A stretch of DNA of 64,000 nt, from the NCBI GenBank assembly GCA_964424115.1, contig CAYRHN010000002.1, positions 124,001 to 188,000 of the forward strand. Direction: 5' to 3'. Under the pieces are notes generated by a model. The model saw only the letters and a program-made list of their open reading frames with translations. It was not told the origin of the DNA and did not search any database. Source of the DNA: CAYRHN01 sp964424115. Lineage in GTDB: Bacteria; Chloroflexota; Anaerolineae; Anaerolineales; Anaerolineaceae. Positions 25,618-34,559 of the stretch are shown here, one piece after another. Made by a program: the position numbers and the translations under genes. Positions within the stretch are counted from its first letter, which is position 1. The number at the start of each line of letters is the position of its first letter.

Positions 25618-28600
25618 ATGGCAAAAACCAAGAATCCATTTGCTGCTTTATTCCAAGATCAATCTCCTATTCAAATATCTGCACAGGTTTTTGTTTTTTT
25701 GTTCTTGTTGTTGACCCTGGTTGTTTACGCCCTGTTGCCTTTTATTGCGATTGATTATGCCGGGACTCCTTTTCTGGGGGGATTCATTGAGAACACCATG
25801 ATGTTCAATAATGTTGAATCCTCGCTACAGCCGTCGGATTGGACGGCAATCAACGAGAAATGGTATTTTAGTTACCAGATCCAATCAGTGGATGGAATGC
25901 AGGTGATTGGTTGGCCAGGATTGTCAGCCTTCCTTAAACAGCATAAGGTAGGTGACATTGTAAGCATCGCATTAAAAGATGTGTCTGCGGGTGCTGGCGG
26001 GACGGTGGTGACAGAAAATGCTCCGCTACTTCAATTCCCGACCCAAGACCTGGTAGCTTTCTTCTACGTGCCTTACTTGATTGGAATGGTGTATCTTGGC
26101 ACCGGCACCTGGATATTTGTCACCCGGCGGCGGTCTCCGCCGGGACGGGCATTTGCGTTAATGGGGGCGTCGGTTGCCCTGGCAACCGGATGCCTCTTTG
26201 ATCTATATACTACCCATTATTTTTCTCATCTCTGGTCCTTAGGGCTAGTTTTGACCGGTGGCGCATTGGTCAATCTGGCTTTCACTTTCCCCAGTGAGGA
26301 CCCGTATGTCGAAAGGATGCCGTTCCTGCGCATCATTGGATACGTTATCGCGGCGGCCGCGGCAGTTTTCACATTCTATACTTTGTTCAATTTCGCTGCT
26401 CCCACGCTGTATATCCTGGCCTGGCGGATCGATTTTATCCTCACCGGGATTATGGCGGTCTTTGCGGTGATATGGGTACTCTTTCGGCGCAACCGGATGA
26501 TCTCTCCGGCGGAACGCGAACAGGTTCGCGTGGTGTTGTGGGCAGCCCTGGCCTCTTTTGGGCCTATGGTGATTTGGTTTTTATTGACCCCCATTTTTGT
26601 TGAAAATCTGCCCTTCTCGCCTTTCCTGCTTTTGCCGTTAGCGGTCTTTCCGGTGTTGACCGCGTTGGCAGTTCAGCGCCACCGCATGCTGCAGGCGGAT
26701 TACGTGCTCAGCCGTGCAGTGTTGTATGCCTTAATGGGGGTATTGGTCGCGGGCGGTTATGCGCTTCTATTAAGCGGCGCAGGAGTATTGCTTTCGGGAA
26801 TTGGCCTGTCGGTCACACCGGCGTTTGTTGGTTTTATCATCTTTGCCCTGGCTTTATTGATCACGCCGTTGCGTCAGCGGCTGGAAAATTTGGTGGATGT
26901 GCTCTTCTTCCGTGGACGCCATGCTTATCAGGAGCGCCTGAACACTTTCAGCGGAGATCTGACCAGTGTTACCGATGTACAGACAATCGTGCGGATCATG
27001 CGCGGCTATATCGAACGATCTTTGTCGCCGAGTCGTTTGCATATCTTTGTTATTGATGTGTTGAGCGAGCAGTATGCTGCCACGCCGGATTCACTTGGGC
27101 AGCTCACCAGCGACTTGCGCTTCCCGATAAACAACCCGTTGGTGCAGATGATGTTCAATCAACGAGAAGCTTTGTATCTGTCGAATTCCAATAATTTTCC
27201 GGAACCATTAAAAACTGAACAGGCGCGGCTTAGTTTGCTGGGCGCCCAGTTGTTTGTGCCGCTGCCCGGCCGTGACCGCCTGGCAGGCTGGATCGCTTTA
27301 GGTCCGCACATTTCTGGAGAACCTTATTCGGCTGCCGAGATCACTTTCTTGAGCTCTTTGTGCGACCAATCCGCTCTCGCAATTGAACGCAGCCAGGTAG
27401 TGGTCAACATGGAGAACCGGGTGAGGCAAATGAACGTGCTGTCCCGCGTAGCTCAGGGCGTCAACATTACCATTAACCTGGATGATATTTATGAATTGAT
27501 CTATGCGCAGGCCGTTCAGATCATCCCAGCAGAAGATCTGGATTTGTTGTTGGTGGACTCTGGGACAAACCAGTTGGTGCAGGCCTTTTATGTTGAGAAT
27601 GATGAACGTATTTCCGAAAAAGAGCAGGTAGTGGTTTCCCCAGCCCAGACATTGGTTCAAGAAGTGATCCGCTCTCGCCGCCCAATCTATACAGATGATT
27701 ATGCGCGGGAATGCCAGAAGCGGGCCATGATCCCTACCAAGGCGGGGGTGTATGCCTGGATGAGCGTGCCGTTAAACGCAGGCGCAGAAACCATCGGCGC
27801 ACTGACCCTGGCGAAGCGGGATACAACGGTGAGCTACACGGCTGAGCAACTGGGTCTGTTGCAAAGCATCTCGGACCAGGTGGCGGGAGCCATTGTGAAG
27901 GCGCGCCTGCTTTCTGAAGCAGAACGGCGCGCCCGCCAGTTGAGCACCTTGAATGAAGTAACGCGCCAATTGACCTCTAACCTGGCTTCGGAACCGTTGC
28001 TGCAAAATATCCTGGATAGTGCGGTAGAGATCTTAAATTGTGAAGCCGGTAGTTTGTTGTTGGTGGATGAACAAACCGACGAATTGGTTTTCCGGGTCAC
28101 GGTAGGTCCGGTAGCCAAGGATCTGGAAGGCCGCCGCATGGCACCCGGAGCGGGGCTGGTGGGAAAGGCTGTGAAGACTCACCAGCCGATCATCGTGAAT
28201 GACGTTCAATCTTCTCCGGAGTGGTTTAAGGGCACTGACAAGCAGACTGGTTTTGTCACTCAGGCATTATTGGTAGTGCCAATGATGGTCAAGGATGATG
28301 TGATCGGTGTGATCGAAGTATTGAATAAAAAGGATACCACACCTTTCAACCGCGATGATCAATATTTGTTATCCGCTTTCGCAGCTCAGGCTGCAGTCGC
28401 GATTGAAAATGCCCGTCTGTACACGAATACGGATCAAGCTTTGACTGCCCGCGTGGAAGAGTTATCGGTGATGCAGCGGATCGACCGTGAGTTAAACGCC
28501 AGCCTGGAAATTTCGCGCGCCATGCGGATCACGCTTGAATGGGCAATGCGCCAGTCTGGATCATCTGCAGGCCTGGTTGGCGTAGTCCATGAAGCAGGTA

Positions 28601-29649
28601 TTCAGATCATGGCTTCGGAAGGATATACCGACGAATTGGAAAAATACAAAGACGCCTTGCTGCCGCTGGCCGCGGTGGACCTGGAGGATGCATCTCAGAC
28701 GGGGGCGTCCCGCCGGTCGTTGGAGGAGAACAACCCCGGCCTTTTAAAGGGGGCGCGCAGCCAAACGATGCTTCCTATCCGCCGTGAAGCCAACACGGTC
28801 GGATTGATCTTGTTGGAAAATCTGAGCCCAGATCTGGCTTCTGAAGAAACCGTGTCTTTCTTGATGCGTTTGAGCGACCATGCGGCAATCGCGATTTCAA
28901 ACGCGCAGTTGTATGCAGCTGTACAGCAAGCCAATATCGCCAAGAGTGAGTTTGTTTCCTTTGTGTCGCACGAACTGAAAAACCCGATGACTTCGATCAA
29001 GGGCTATACAGAACTGCTGGCTGCTGGAGCCGTTGGCCCCATTACAGAGGCGCAGGCCAACTTCTTGGCCACCATCCGTTCGAATGTAGAGCGCATGTCT
29101 ACCCTGGTGTCTGACCTTGCAGATGTGTCGCGTATTGAGGCTGGACGGCTGCGCCTGGACTTCAAGGCGAACGTGCTGCGGGAGGCGGTGGACGAGGTAG
29201 CGCGTTCCTTGAAACGGCAGATCGAAGACAAAGCGCAGGTTTTGGATATTCAGGTTTCGACCGATTTGCCTCAGGTTTGGGCAGACCGCGTCCGTTTGGT
29301 TCAAGTAATAACTAACCTGGTCAGCAATGCCTATAAATATACCCCGAACGGAGGCAATATCCTGGTCGGGGCAGAAGAAGCGGATAATCAATGGGATCCG
29401 GACGGCGCGAAGCGGGTTGTTCACCTGTGGGTTCGTGATTCCGGCATTGGCATTGCTCCTGAAGATCAGAAGAAGATCTTCCAGAAATTCTTCCGCTCCG
29501 AAGATCCCAAGACTCGTGAATCGCCAGGGACCGGCCTGGGTTTGAATATTACCCGCAGCCTTGTGGAATTGCAGGGCGGGAAGATTTGGTTCGAGAGTGA
29601 ATTCCGTGCAGGCACGACATTCCATATTACCGTTCCGGTTGCGGAATAA
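25618..29649 (+). CDS. Large membrane sensor histidine kinase with multiple GAF domains
   Basis: 1343 residues. A hydrophobic segment at 20-45 is followed by a PDZ-like periplasmic stretch, then about seven further membrane helices (about 140-420). Four GAF-type domains follow (about 450-600, 610-760, 775-935 and 950-1095). A HisKA domain has His1118 in FVSHELKNPMTSIKGY, and the HATPase_c domain ends with DSGIGIAPEDQ and GTGLGLNITRSLVELQGG. There is no receiver domain. It probably integrates several small-molecule or redox signals. The FIST gene begins 22 bases downstream and is probably part of the same pathway. Confidence 0.9.
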   Translation: MAKTKNPFAALFQDQSPIQISAQVFVFLFLLLTLVVYALLPFIAIDYAGTPFLGGFIENTMMFNNVESSLQPSDWTAINEKWYFSYQIQSVDGMQVIGWPGLSAFLKQHKVGDIVSIALKDVSAGAGGTVVTENAPLLQFPTQDLVAFFYVPYLIGMVYLGTGTWIFVTRRRSPPGRAFALMGASVALATGCLFDLYTTHYFSHLWSLGLVLTGGALVNLAFTFPSEDPYVERMPFLRIIGYVIAAAAAVFTFYTLFNFAAPTLYILAWRIDFILTGIMAVFAVIWVLFRRNRMISPAEREQVRVVLWAALASFGPMVIWFLLTPIFVENLPFSPFLLLPLAVFPVLTALAVQRHRMLQADYVLSRAVLYALMGVLVAGGYALLLSGAGVLLSGIGLSVTPAFVGFIIFALALLITPLRQRLENLVDVLFFRGRHAYQERLNTFSGDLTSVTDVQTIVRIMRGYIERSLSPSRLHIFVIDVLSEQYAATPDSLGQLTSDLRFPINNPLVQMMFNQREALYLSNSNNFPEPLKTEQARLSLLGAQLFVPLPGRDRLAGWIALGPHISGEPYSAAEITFLSSLCDQSALAIERSQVVVNMENRVRQMNVLSRVAQGVNITINLDDIYELIYAQAVQIIPAEDLDLLLVDSGTNQLVQAFYVENDERISEKEQVVVSPAQTLVQEVIRSRRPIYTDDYARECQKRAMIPTKAGVYAWMSVPLNAGAETIGALTLAKRDTTVSYTAEQLGLLQSISDQVAGAIVKARLLSEAERRARQLSTLNEVTRQLTSNLASEPLLQNILDSAVEILNCEAGSLLLVDEQTDELVFRVTVGPVAKDLEGRRMAPGAGLVGKAVKTHQPIIVNDVQSSPEWFKGTDKQTGFVTQALLVVPMMVKDDVIGVIEVLNKKDTTPFNRDDQYLLSAFAAQAAVAIENARLYTNTDQALTARVEELSVMQRIDRELNASLEISRAMRITLEWAMRQSGSSAGLVGVVHEAGIQIMASEGYTDELEKYKDALLPLAAVDLEDASQTGASRRSLEENNPGLLKGARSQTMLPIRREANTVGLILLENLSPDLASEETVSFLMRLSDHAAIAISNAQLYAAVQQANIAKSEFVSFVSHELKNPMTSIKGYTELLAAGAVGPITEAQANFLATIRSNVERMSTLVSDLADVSRIEAGRLRLDFKANVLREAVDEVARSLKRQIEDKAQVLDIQVSTDLPQVWADRVRLVQVITNLVSNAYKYTPNGGNILVGAEEADNQWDPDGAKRVVHLWVRDSGIGIAPEDQKKIFQKFFRSEDPKTRESPGTGLGLNITRSLVELQGGKIWFESEFRAGTTFHITVPVAE

Positions 29650-29671
29650 TCCCTTATAGAGGTTGGAGTGT

Positions 29672-30847
29672 ATGGCGCGTGGGGTTGTTTGGGGAATTGG
29701 TAAAGGATTAAGCGGTCAGGAAGCCGGTCGGCAAGCTGCACAGCAGGCGCTCGAATTGACTGCTGCTCAAAGACCGGTGATTGGGTTTGTTTTCATCGCC
29801 CAAGAATATGATCCTGGAGAGGTTGTGAATGGGCTGGAAGGCGTTTTGACCAATATTCCATTGTGGGGATTTAGCACTGTAGCGCCTTGGTCGGCCGGCG
29901 GTGAACAGGCACGATCGGTGGTGGTGATGTTGGTGGTTGGCCCAGATGCCAAAGCCATGGTGAATCTCTATCCCACCTTTGCACAGGATGGGCGGGCGGT
30001 TTTACAACAAGTATTGCGTGGCCTGAAACCTGGCAACACTGCTCCACCGAATGCCGCCCTGATCGCATTGGATGGGATCAGTGGGGATTCCGGCTTATTA
30101 CCAGATGCATTTTCCGAGGTGAGTCTGCGCATGGCTGGAGGATTGGCTTCCGGGCAATATCAGACGGGAAAAACCTTCGTTATTGGCGGGAACCAGGTGG
30201 CTTCTGGCGCGGCCAGTGTGTTGCAATTTGGTGGGCGTTTACGCATGGGCATCGGGGCTGGCCATGGATGGAAATCCATTGGGCGGCGTTTCAAGCTTGG
30301 TCAAACACGCGGAATTTGGCTAAATGAATTAGACGGCACCTCGCCGGCTGCGGCATATGAGACTATCTTTGGCGTACCAGCCCGCCAGTGGGCATTCCCG
30401 CCTTTGAACGAATTAGTGCGTCAATATCCCTTGGGCGTGCAGGGCTCAGAGGATGCGCCTGATTTGCAGGTAAGTTCCCCTTTGCGAGCAGAGGTGGACG
30501 GTCGCTTCCGGATGAGCTCGCCGTTGCCGGAGGGAGAAACGGCACAGTTGATGGTGGGAGATGCAGAAGCCTGCCTTGAGGTTGTGCGATCTGCGGTGCA
30601 GTCGGCCCGCGAAGACCTGGGTGAGGCCAAACCTTTGTGCGCGCTGGTGTTTATTGATTTGGCCTGGGAGATCCTGTTCCAAAATCGTCCCGGGCAACTT
30701 TCGGAAATGTTAAATAATGAACTGGGCAATATTCCTGTTGCAGGCGGATATACGCTTGGTCAGGTAAGCCGTCCAGTGGCCGATGGACCACTGAAAGTGT
30801 TGAACCAGCACCTGGTGGTGGCGCTGATCGGAGAAGTAGAAAAATAA
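29672..30847 (+). CDS. FIST domain signal-transduction protein
   Basis: 391 residues with FIST_N (about 20-210) and FIST_C (about 225-370) domains. Landmarks are IPLWGFSTVAPWS, RMAGGLASGQYQ and the late IPVAGGYTLGQVSRPVADGP. FIST domains are predicted ligand sensors, thought to bind amino acids or other small molecules. Here it is cotranscribed with a giant histidine kinase, so it may present a ligand signal to it. ATG 29672 is chosen over an upstream in-frame TTG because GGTTGGAG precedes it. A strong terminator follows. Confidence 0.85.
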   Translation: MARGVVWGIGKGLSGQEAGRQAAQQALELTAAQRPVIGFVFIAQEYDPGEVVNGLEGVLTNIPLWGFSTVAPWSAGGEQARSVVVMLVVGPDAKAMVNLYPTFAQDGRAVLQQVLRGLKPGNTAPPNAALIALDGISGDSGLLPDAFSEVSLRMAGGLASGQYQTGKTFVIGGNQVASGAASVLQFGGRLRMGIGAGHGWKSIGRRFKLGQTRGIWLNELDGTSPAAAYETIFGVPARQWAFPPLNELVRQYPLGVQGSEDAPDLQVSSPLRAEVDGRFRMSSPLPEGETAQLMVGDAEACLEVVRSAVQSAREDLGEAKPLCALVFIDLAWEILFQNRPGQLSEMLNNELGNIPVAGGYTLGQVSRPVADGPLKVLNQHLVVALIGEVEK

Positions 30848-30858
30848 ACCTGGAAATT

Positions 30859-30887
30859 CGAGGGGCTGTCAGGGAGACAGCCCCTCG
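30859..30887 (+). terminator. Terminator between the FIST gene and convergent trpB2
   Basis: A perfect 11-bp stem (cgaggggctgt / acagcccctcg) with a 7-base loop, then TTGTAT on the plus strand and AATTTCC on the minus strand. It may serve both convergent genes. Confidence 0.75.
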
Positions 30888-30897
30888 TTGTATAAAT

Positions 30898-32277
30898 TTA
30901 AGCCATTTCCGGAAGTCCTACTTCTGGCAGCCGCTGTGGGAGGGTGTCCAGGTTTTCGGCCGGGTATTCGGAATCTTCGAGCTTACCAGAGAGATAGGCG
31001 TTGTAAGCCGAGAGATCAAAATGGCCGTGTCCGGATAAGTTGAAGAGGATGACGCGTTTTTCGCCAAGCTTCTTGGCCTCCAGGGCTTCGTCGATCGCGG
31101 CGCAGATGGCGTGTGAGGATTCGGGCGCAGGCAGGATGCCTTCATTTTGGGTGAAAAGCAAGGCGGCTTCAAACACACCCAACTGGCCTACGGCTTTTGC
31201 TTCAATCAACCCAGCGTCATATAGGGCCGATAACTGCGGGGCCATGCCGTGGTAGCGCAGGCCTCCGGCATGAATGGAGGGGGGCATAAAGTCATGGCCG
31301 AGGGTGTACATTTTGAGAATAGGCGCCATCTGGGCGGTATCGCCATAGTCAAATGTGTAAACGCCCTGGGTCAGAGATGGTGTAGCCGTAGGTTCAACAG
31401 CCAGAAGGCGGGTGCGTTGGCCATCTTTTAAATTTTCTCGCAAGAAGGGGAAGGCAATGCCGGAGAAATTGGAACCGCCGCCCACACAGCCGATCACCAC
31501 ATCCGGATATTCGCCTGCCATGTCCATCTGTTTAAGGGCTTCCTCGCCAATCACAGTCTGGTGGAGAAGCACATGGTTAAGAACAGAGCCAAGGCCGTAT
31601 TTTTTTGTTCCACCAGAGATTACAGCGGCTTCAACGGCTTCTGAAATGGCGATTCCGAGGGAACCGGGGCTGTGGGGATCTTTTTCCAGAATTGACCGAC
31701 CGCTTTTAGTCAGGTTTGTAGGACTGGCGTAAACTTCAGCGCCGTAGGTTTCCATCAGAAAGCGTCGGTAAGGCTTCTGGTCATAGGATACCTTGACCAT
31801 GTAAACTTCCAGGCCCATGCCGAAGAATTTTGTCGCCATGGACATGGCTGTGCCCCATTGTCCAGCGCCGGTTTCGGTGGTCATTGTTTTGGTCCCTTCG
31901 ACTTTGTTGTAAAAAGCCTGGGCGACGGCCGTATTCGACTTGTGGCTGCCAGAAGGGGAAACGCCCTCATACTTATAGTAAATGTGAGCCGGTGTGCCGA
32001 GAGCTTGCTCGAGGCGGCGTGCGCGCATCAACGGGGTAGGGCGCCAGAGTTTGTAGATCTCACGCACTTCCTCGGGAATTTCGATAAAGCGCTCGCTGCT
32101 AATCTCCTGCAGGATCAATCCCATTGGGAATATAGCGGAAAGGAAATCCGGCGTCGCCGGTTCTTTTGTCACCGGGTTGAAGACAGGCGTCGGCGGAACC
32201 GGGCTGTCAGCGGCGATATTGTACCAGAAACGCGGCAGGTCCGATTCAGACAGGATGAATTTAGTTTGCTCAGACAT
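30898..32277 (-). CDS. trpB: Tryptophan synthase beta chain, TrpB2 type
   Basis: 459-residue PLP enzyme that joins indole and serine to give tryptophan. The extended N-terminus (LPRFWYNIAADSPVPPTPVF) and length mark the TrpB2 subclass, which often acts without a TrpA partner. The PLP lysine is K113 in GSHKSNTA, the phosphate loop is CVGGGSNF, and the late LSGHGHFDL is present. No trpA or other trp gene is nearby, so it may salvage indole. Expression is controlled by a tryptophan T-box leader with its own promoter. Confidence 0.92.
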   Translation of the reverse strand: MSEQTKFILSESDLPRFWYNIAADSPVPPTPVFNPVTKEPATPDFLSAIFPMGLILQEISSERFIEIPEEVREIYKLWRPTPLMRARRLEQALGTPAHIYYKYEGVSPSGSHKSNTAVAQAFYNKVEGTKTMTTETGAGQWGTAMSMATKFFGMGLEVYMVKVSYDQKPYRRFLMETYGAEVYASPTNLTKSGRSILEKDPHSPGSLGIAISEAVEAAVISGGTKKYGLGSVLNHVLLHQTVIGEEALKQMDMAGEYPDVVIGCVGGGSNFSGIAFPFLRENLKDGQRTRLLAVEPTATPSLTQGVYTFDYGDTAQMAPILKMYTLGHDFMPPSIHAGGLRYHGMAPQLSALYDAGLIEAKAVGQLGVFEAALLFTQNEGILPAPESSHAICAAIDEALEAKKLGEKRVILFNLSGHGHFDLSAYNAYLSGKLEDSEYPAENLDTLPQRLPEVGLPEMA

Positions 32278-32282
32278 TGGAT

Positions 32283-32660
32283 ACCTCCGAAAGAAAAATG
32301 GGTGGATACAAAAACCCGGCGTCTCGTCCGCTTTGCCATACTGACAAAGTTCTTGGGGACGAACGCCGGGCCCGTGGTACCACCCCAGTTAGGCGGCTTG
32401 TTTAATAAAAAATTCCCTGGTGATGCACACAGGGAAAAGCCAGCCTCACTCTTTGGAGTACGGCGGATCAATCCGCGATACTCTTTACCTTGATAACGGT
32501 GGCAGCTCCGGCATGGGCTAATCGATTAATCTTTCGCCCTGCAGCTCTAAGGGCCATTCAACACCACGGTACGTACAGGATCTCACCCGTTAGCCTGCTC
32601 TCTGGGACGCCGGTGTGGTGCTTACTCGTCCTCTTCACAGCATTTTCTTGTTCAGTTGTC
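32283..32660 (-). promoter_or_regulatory. T-box riboswitch (tryptophan) controlling trpB2
   Basis: On the minus strand the leader shows Stem I elements: GACGAGTA and a distal GGTGAGATCC. The specifier loop reads GAA-TGG-CCC, giving codon UGG (Trp, bases 32554-32556). The conserved T-box CTGGGGTGGTACCACGG is at about 32370-32386. A long terminator stem (cccggcg..gtcc / ggac..cgccggg, about 32311-32370) ends in TTTTTG. Uncharged tRNA-Trp should allow read-through into trpB2. Confidence 0.92.
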
Positions 32661-32663
32661 ATG

Positions 32664-32691
32664 ATTATAGCCCGTGGAGCGAATTTGTCAA
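32664..32691 (-). promoter_or_regulatory. Promoter of the trpB2 T-box transcript
   Basis: Minus-strand TTGACA (32686-32691) and TATAAT (32664-32669) with a 16-base spacer, just upstream of the T-box leader. Confidence 0.75.
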
Positions 32692-32737
32692 GATTTTTTA
32701 AGGTGAGAGTAAAAATCTAAATCGGGGTATAATCATT

Positions 32738-33514
32738 TTGAATCTACGAATGTTCTTTCTGTCTAGTGCTCATGTGATGCATACCAATCTTAGTTTTGGC
32801 AAAAACCCAAAAAGTGAAAGCCCGGCATTGATTCGTTTACGTGGGGTGGTCAAAACCTATGAGACGCTGGCCGGCGCTTTTACTGCTTTAAAGGGAATCG
32901 ACATGGATGTGCACCAGGGAGAATTTCTGGCGATCATGGGGAAGTCGGGAGCTGGCAAGACCACCCTGGTGAATATGATCACCGGCACGGATACCCTTAC
33001 AGCGGGAGAAGTGTGGGTGGGGGAGGCTTGTGTTCACTGCATGAATGGAAATCGCCTGGCCCGGTGGCGCGGACGGAACATGGGGATTGTTTATCAATCT
33101 TTTCACCTGATCCCGAACCTTTCATTGATCGATAATGTAATGCTGCCGATGGATTTTTGCGGCTTGTGGCGACCGCGGGTCAGCCGTGAACGAGCATTTG
33201 AATTATTACGAGAAGTGGAATTGGAAGCGCATGTCAAAAAAATGCCGGCCGAGATATCCGGTGGACAACAGCAACGGGTGGCAATCGCCCGCGCATTGGC
33301 AAACGACCCCGCCATCCTTGTAGCGGATGAGCCAACCGGAAGGTTGGATTCGGTGACGGCCGAGGTGATCTACCAGATCTTTGAGAACCTGGTCAGCAAA
33401 GGAAAAACGATTGTAATGGTCACCCATGACCGCGGGGTGGTAGGCCGGGTTTCGCGGGCGTTGGAATTGCAGGATGGGGAGGTTGTGGGCAATGCTAACG
33501 CGAAACACGTATGA
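32738..33514 (+). CDS. MacB/LolD-like ABC transporter ATPase 1
   Basis: ATP-binding subunit of a FtsX-type export system. Walker A is GKSGAGKTTL, the signature is the canonical ISGGQQQRVAIARAL, Walker B is ILVADEPTGRLD and the switch His is in MVTHDRG. The start is uncertain: TTG 32738 and ATG 32750 or 32777 are all in frame and none has a clear ribosome-binding site. A TATAAT at 32728-32733 places the transcript start close to them, so a leaderless start is possible. It overlaps the second ATPase gene. Confidence 0.85.
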   Translation: MNLRMFFLSSAHVMHTNLSFGKNPKSESPALIRLRGVVKTYETLAGAFTALKGIDMDVHQGEFLAIMGKSGAGKTTLVNMITGTDTLTAGEVWVGEACVHCMNGNRLARWRGRNMGIVYQSFHLIPNLSLIDNVMLPMDFCGLWRPRVSRERAFELLREVELEAHVKKMPAEISGGQQQRVAIARALANDPAILVADEPTGRLDSVTAEVIYQIFENLVSKGKTIVMVTHDRGVVGRVSRALELQDGEVVGNANAKHV

Positions 33515-34559
33515 CCTCCCTGCATTTGATTGGGATCCAACGCGCGCATTAATCGAAATGAGCGAGATCTCTAAGCTGTTCAAAACAACTGCCGGGGAAG
33601 TTCAGGTGCTAAAACAGGTCAGCGTAGATTTCTACCGCAGCCAATTTGTAAGCGTTGTGGGCAGATCCGGTAGTGGAAAATCCACTCTGGTCAATATGCT
33701 TACGGGAATTGACCATCCCACAAAGGGCGAGGTGCGCGTAGCTGACCGGATGATCCATCATCTCCATGAAAATGATATGGCTGTCTGGCGCGGGCGCAAT
33801 CTCGGGATAGTCTTTCAGTTTTTCCAATTACTGCCAACCTTAAGTTTGTTGGAAAATGTGATGCTGCCCATGGACTTTTGCGGCCTTTATCCTCCTGCAG
33901 AGCGCGAAACACGCGCCATGAAGCTGCTGGAGCAGGTAGGGATGGAGAAATTCGCCCACAAGATGCCAGGTGCAGTGGCAGGAGGGCAGCAGCAAAGCGT
34001 GGCGGTGGCGCGTGCACTGGCCAACGATCCACCGATCTTGATCGCAGACGAACCTACGGGAAACCTGGATGCGCGGACGGCGGAACAGATTATGCAGTTG
34101 TTCGAACTGCAGGTGGAATTAGGGAAAACCGTGATCGTGGTTACGCATGATCGTGATCTGGCGCGGCGAGCCCAACGCATACTGGTGATCGTGGATGGCG
34201 AATTGGTTAATGAAGCTCTGGCGCAAGCTTTTCCCGACATGCCTCATCGGGATTTGTTGGCACTAACCCGGGCAGCTCATCTGGAAACTTACTCAACAGC
34301 GGCTGTGATTGAACCTTTTGCAGACGGTAAAGAACGCCTGTGTGTGGTCCACAGCGGCGAGGTGCAGGTCAGGCATAACGGCGGCTGGGGGCACAAGGAT
34401 AAATTACTGACCACATTTACTCCTGGCGAATGGTTCACACATGACCGTATTCGTTCCTTGGGTTCGGTGACGCTGCGGGTGGGGGATTCCGGCGCCCAGT
34501 TAATAGAAATGCAAGTGGAAGGGGTTAAAATGCCGGCACATCCTCGGAGGCAGGCATGA
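33492..34559 (+). CDS. MacB/LolD-like ABC transporter ATPase 2 with C-terminal extension
   Basis: 355 residues. Walker A is GRSGSGKSTL and Walker B is ILIADEPTGNLD. The signature is altered to VAGGQQQSVAVARAL: Ala replaces the Ser of LSGGQ, and Ser replaces the following Arg. About 100 extra C-terminal residues (from AHLETYSTAAVIEPFADG) look like a small beta-barrel such as a cyclic-nucleotide-binding or cupin-like domain, with VVHSGEVQVRHNG and FTPGEWFTHDR. ATG 33492 follows GGGGAGG. Together with ATPase 1 it may form an asymmetric pair. Confidence 0.82.
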   Translation: MLTRNTYDLPAFDWDPTRALIEMSEISKLFKTTAGEVQVLKQVSVDFYRSQFVSVVGRSGSGKSTLVNMLTGIDHPTKGEVRVADRMIHHLHENDMAVWRGRNLGIVFQFFQLLPTLSLLENVMLPMDFCGLYPPAERETRAMKLLEQVGMEKFAHKMPGAVAGGQQQSVAVARALANDPPILIADEPTGNLDARTAEQIMQLFELQVELGKTVIVVTHDRDLARRAQRILVIVDGELVNEALAQAFPDMPHRDLLALTRAAHLETYSTAAVIEPFADGKERLCVVHSGEVQVRHNGGWGHKDKLLTTFTPGEWFTHDRIRSLGSVTLRVGDSGAQLIEMQVEGVKMPAHPRRQA

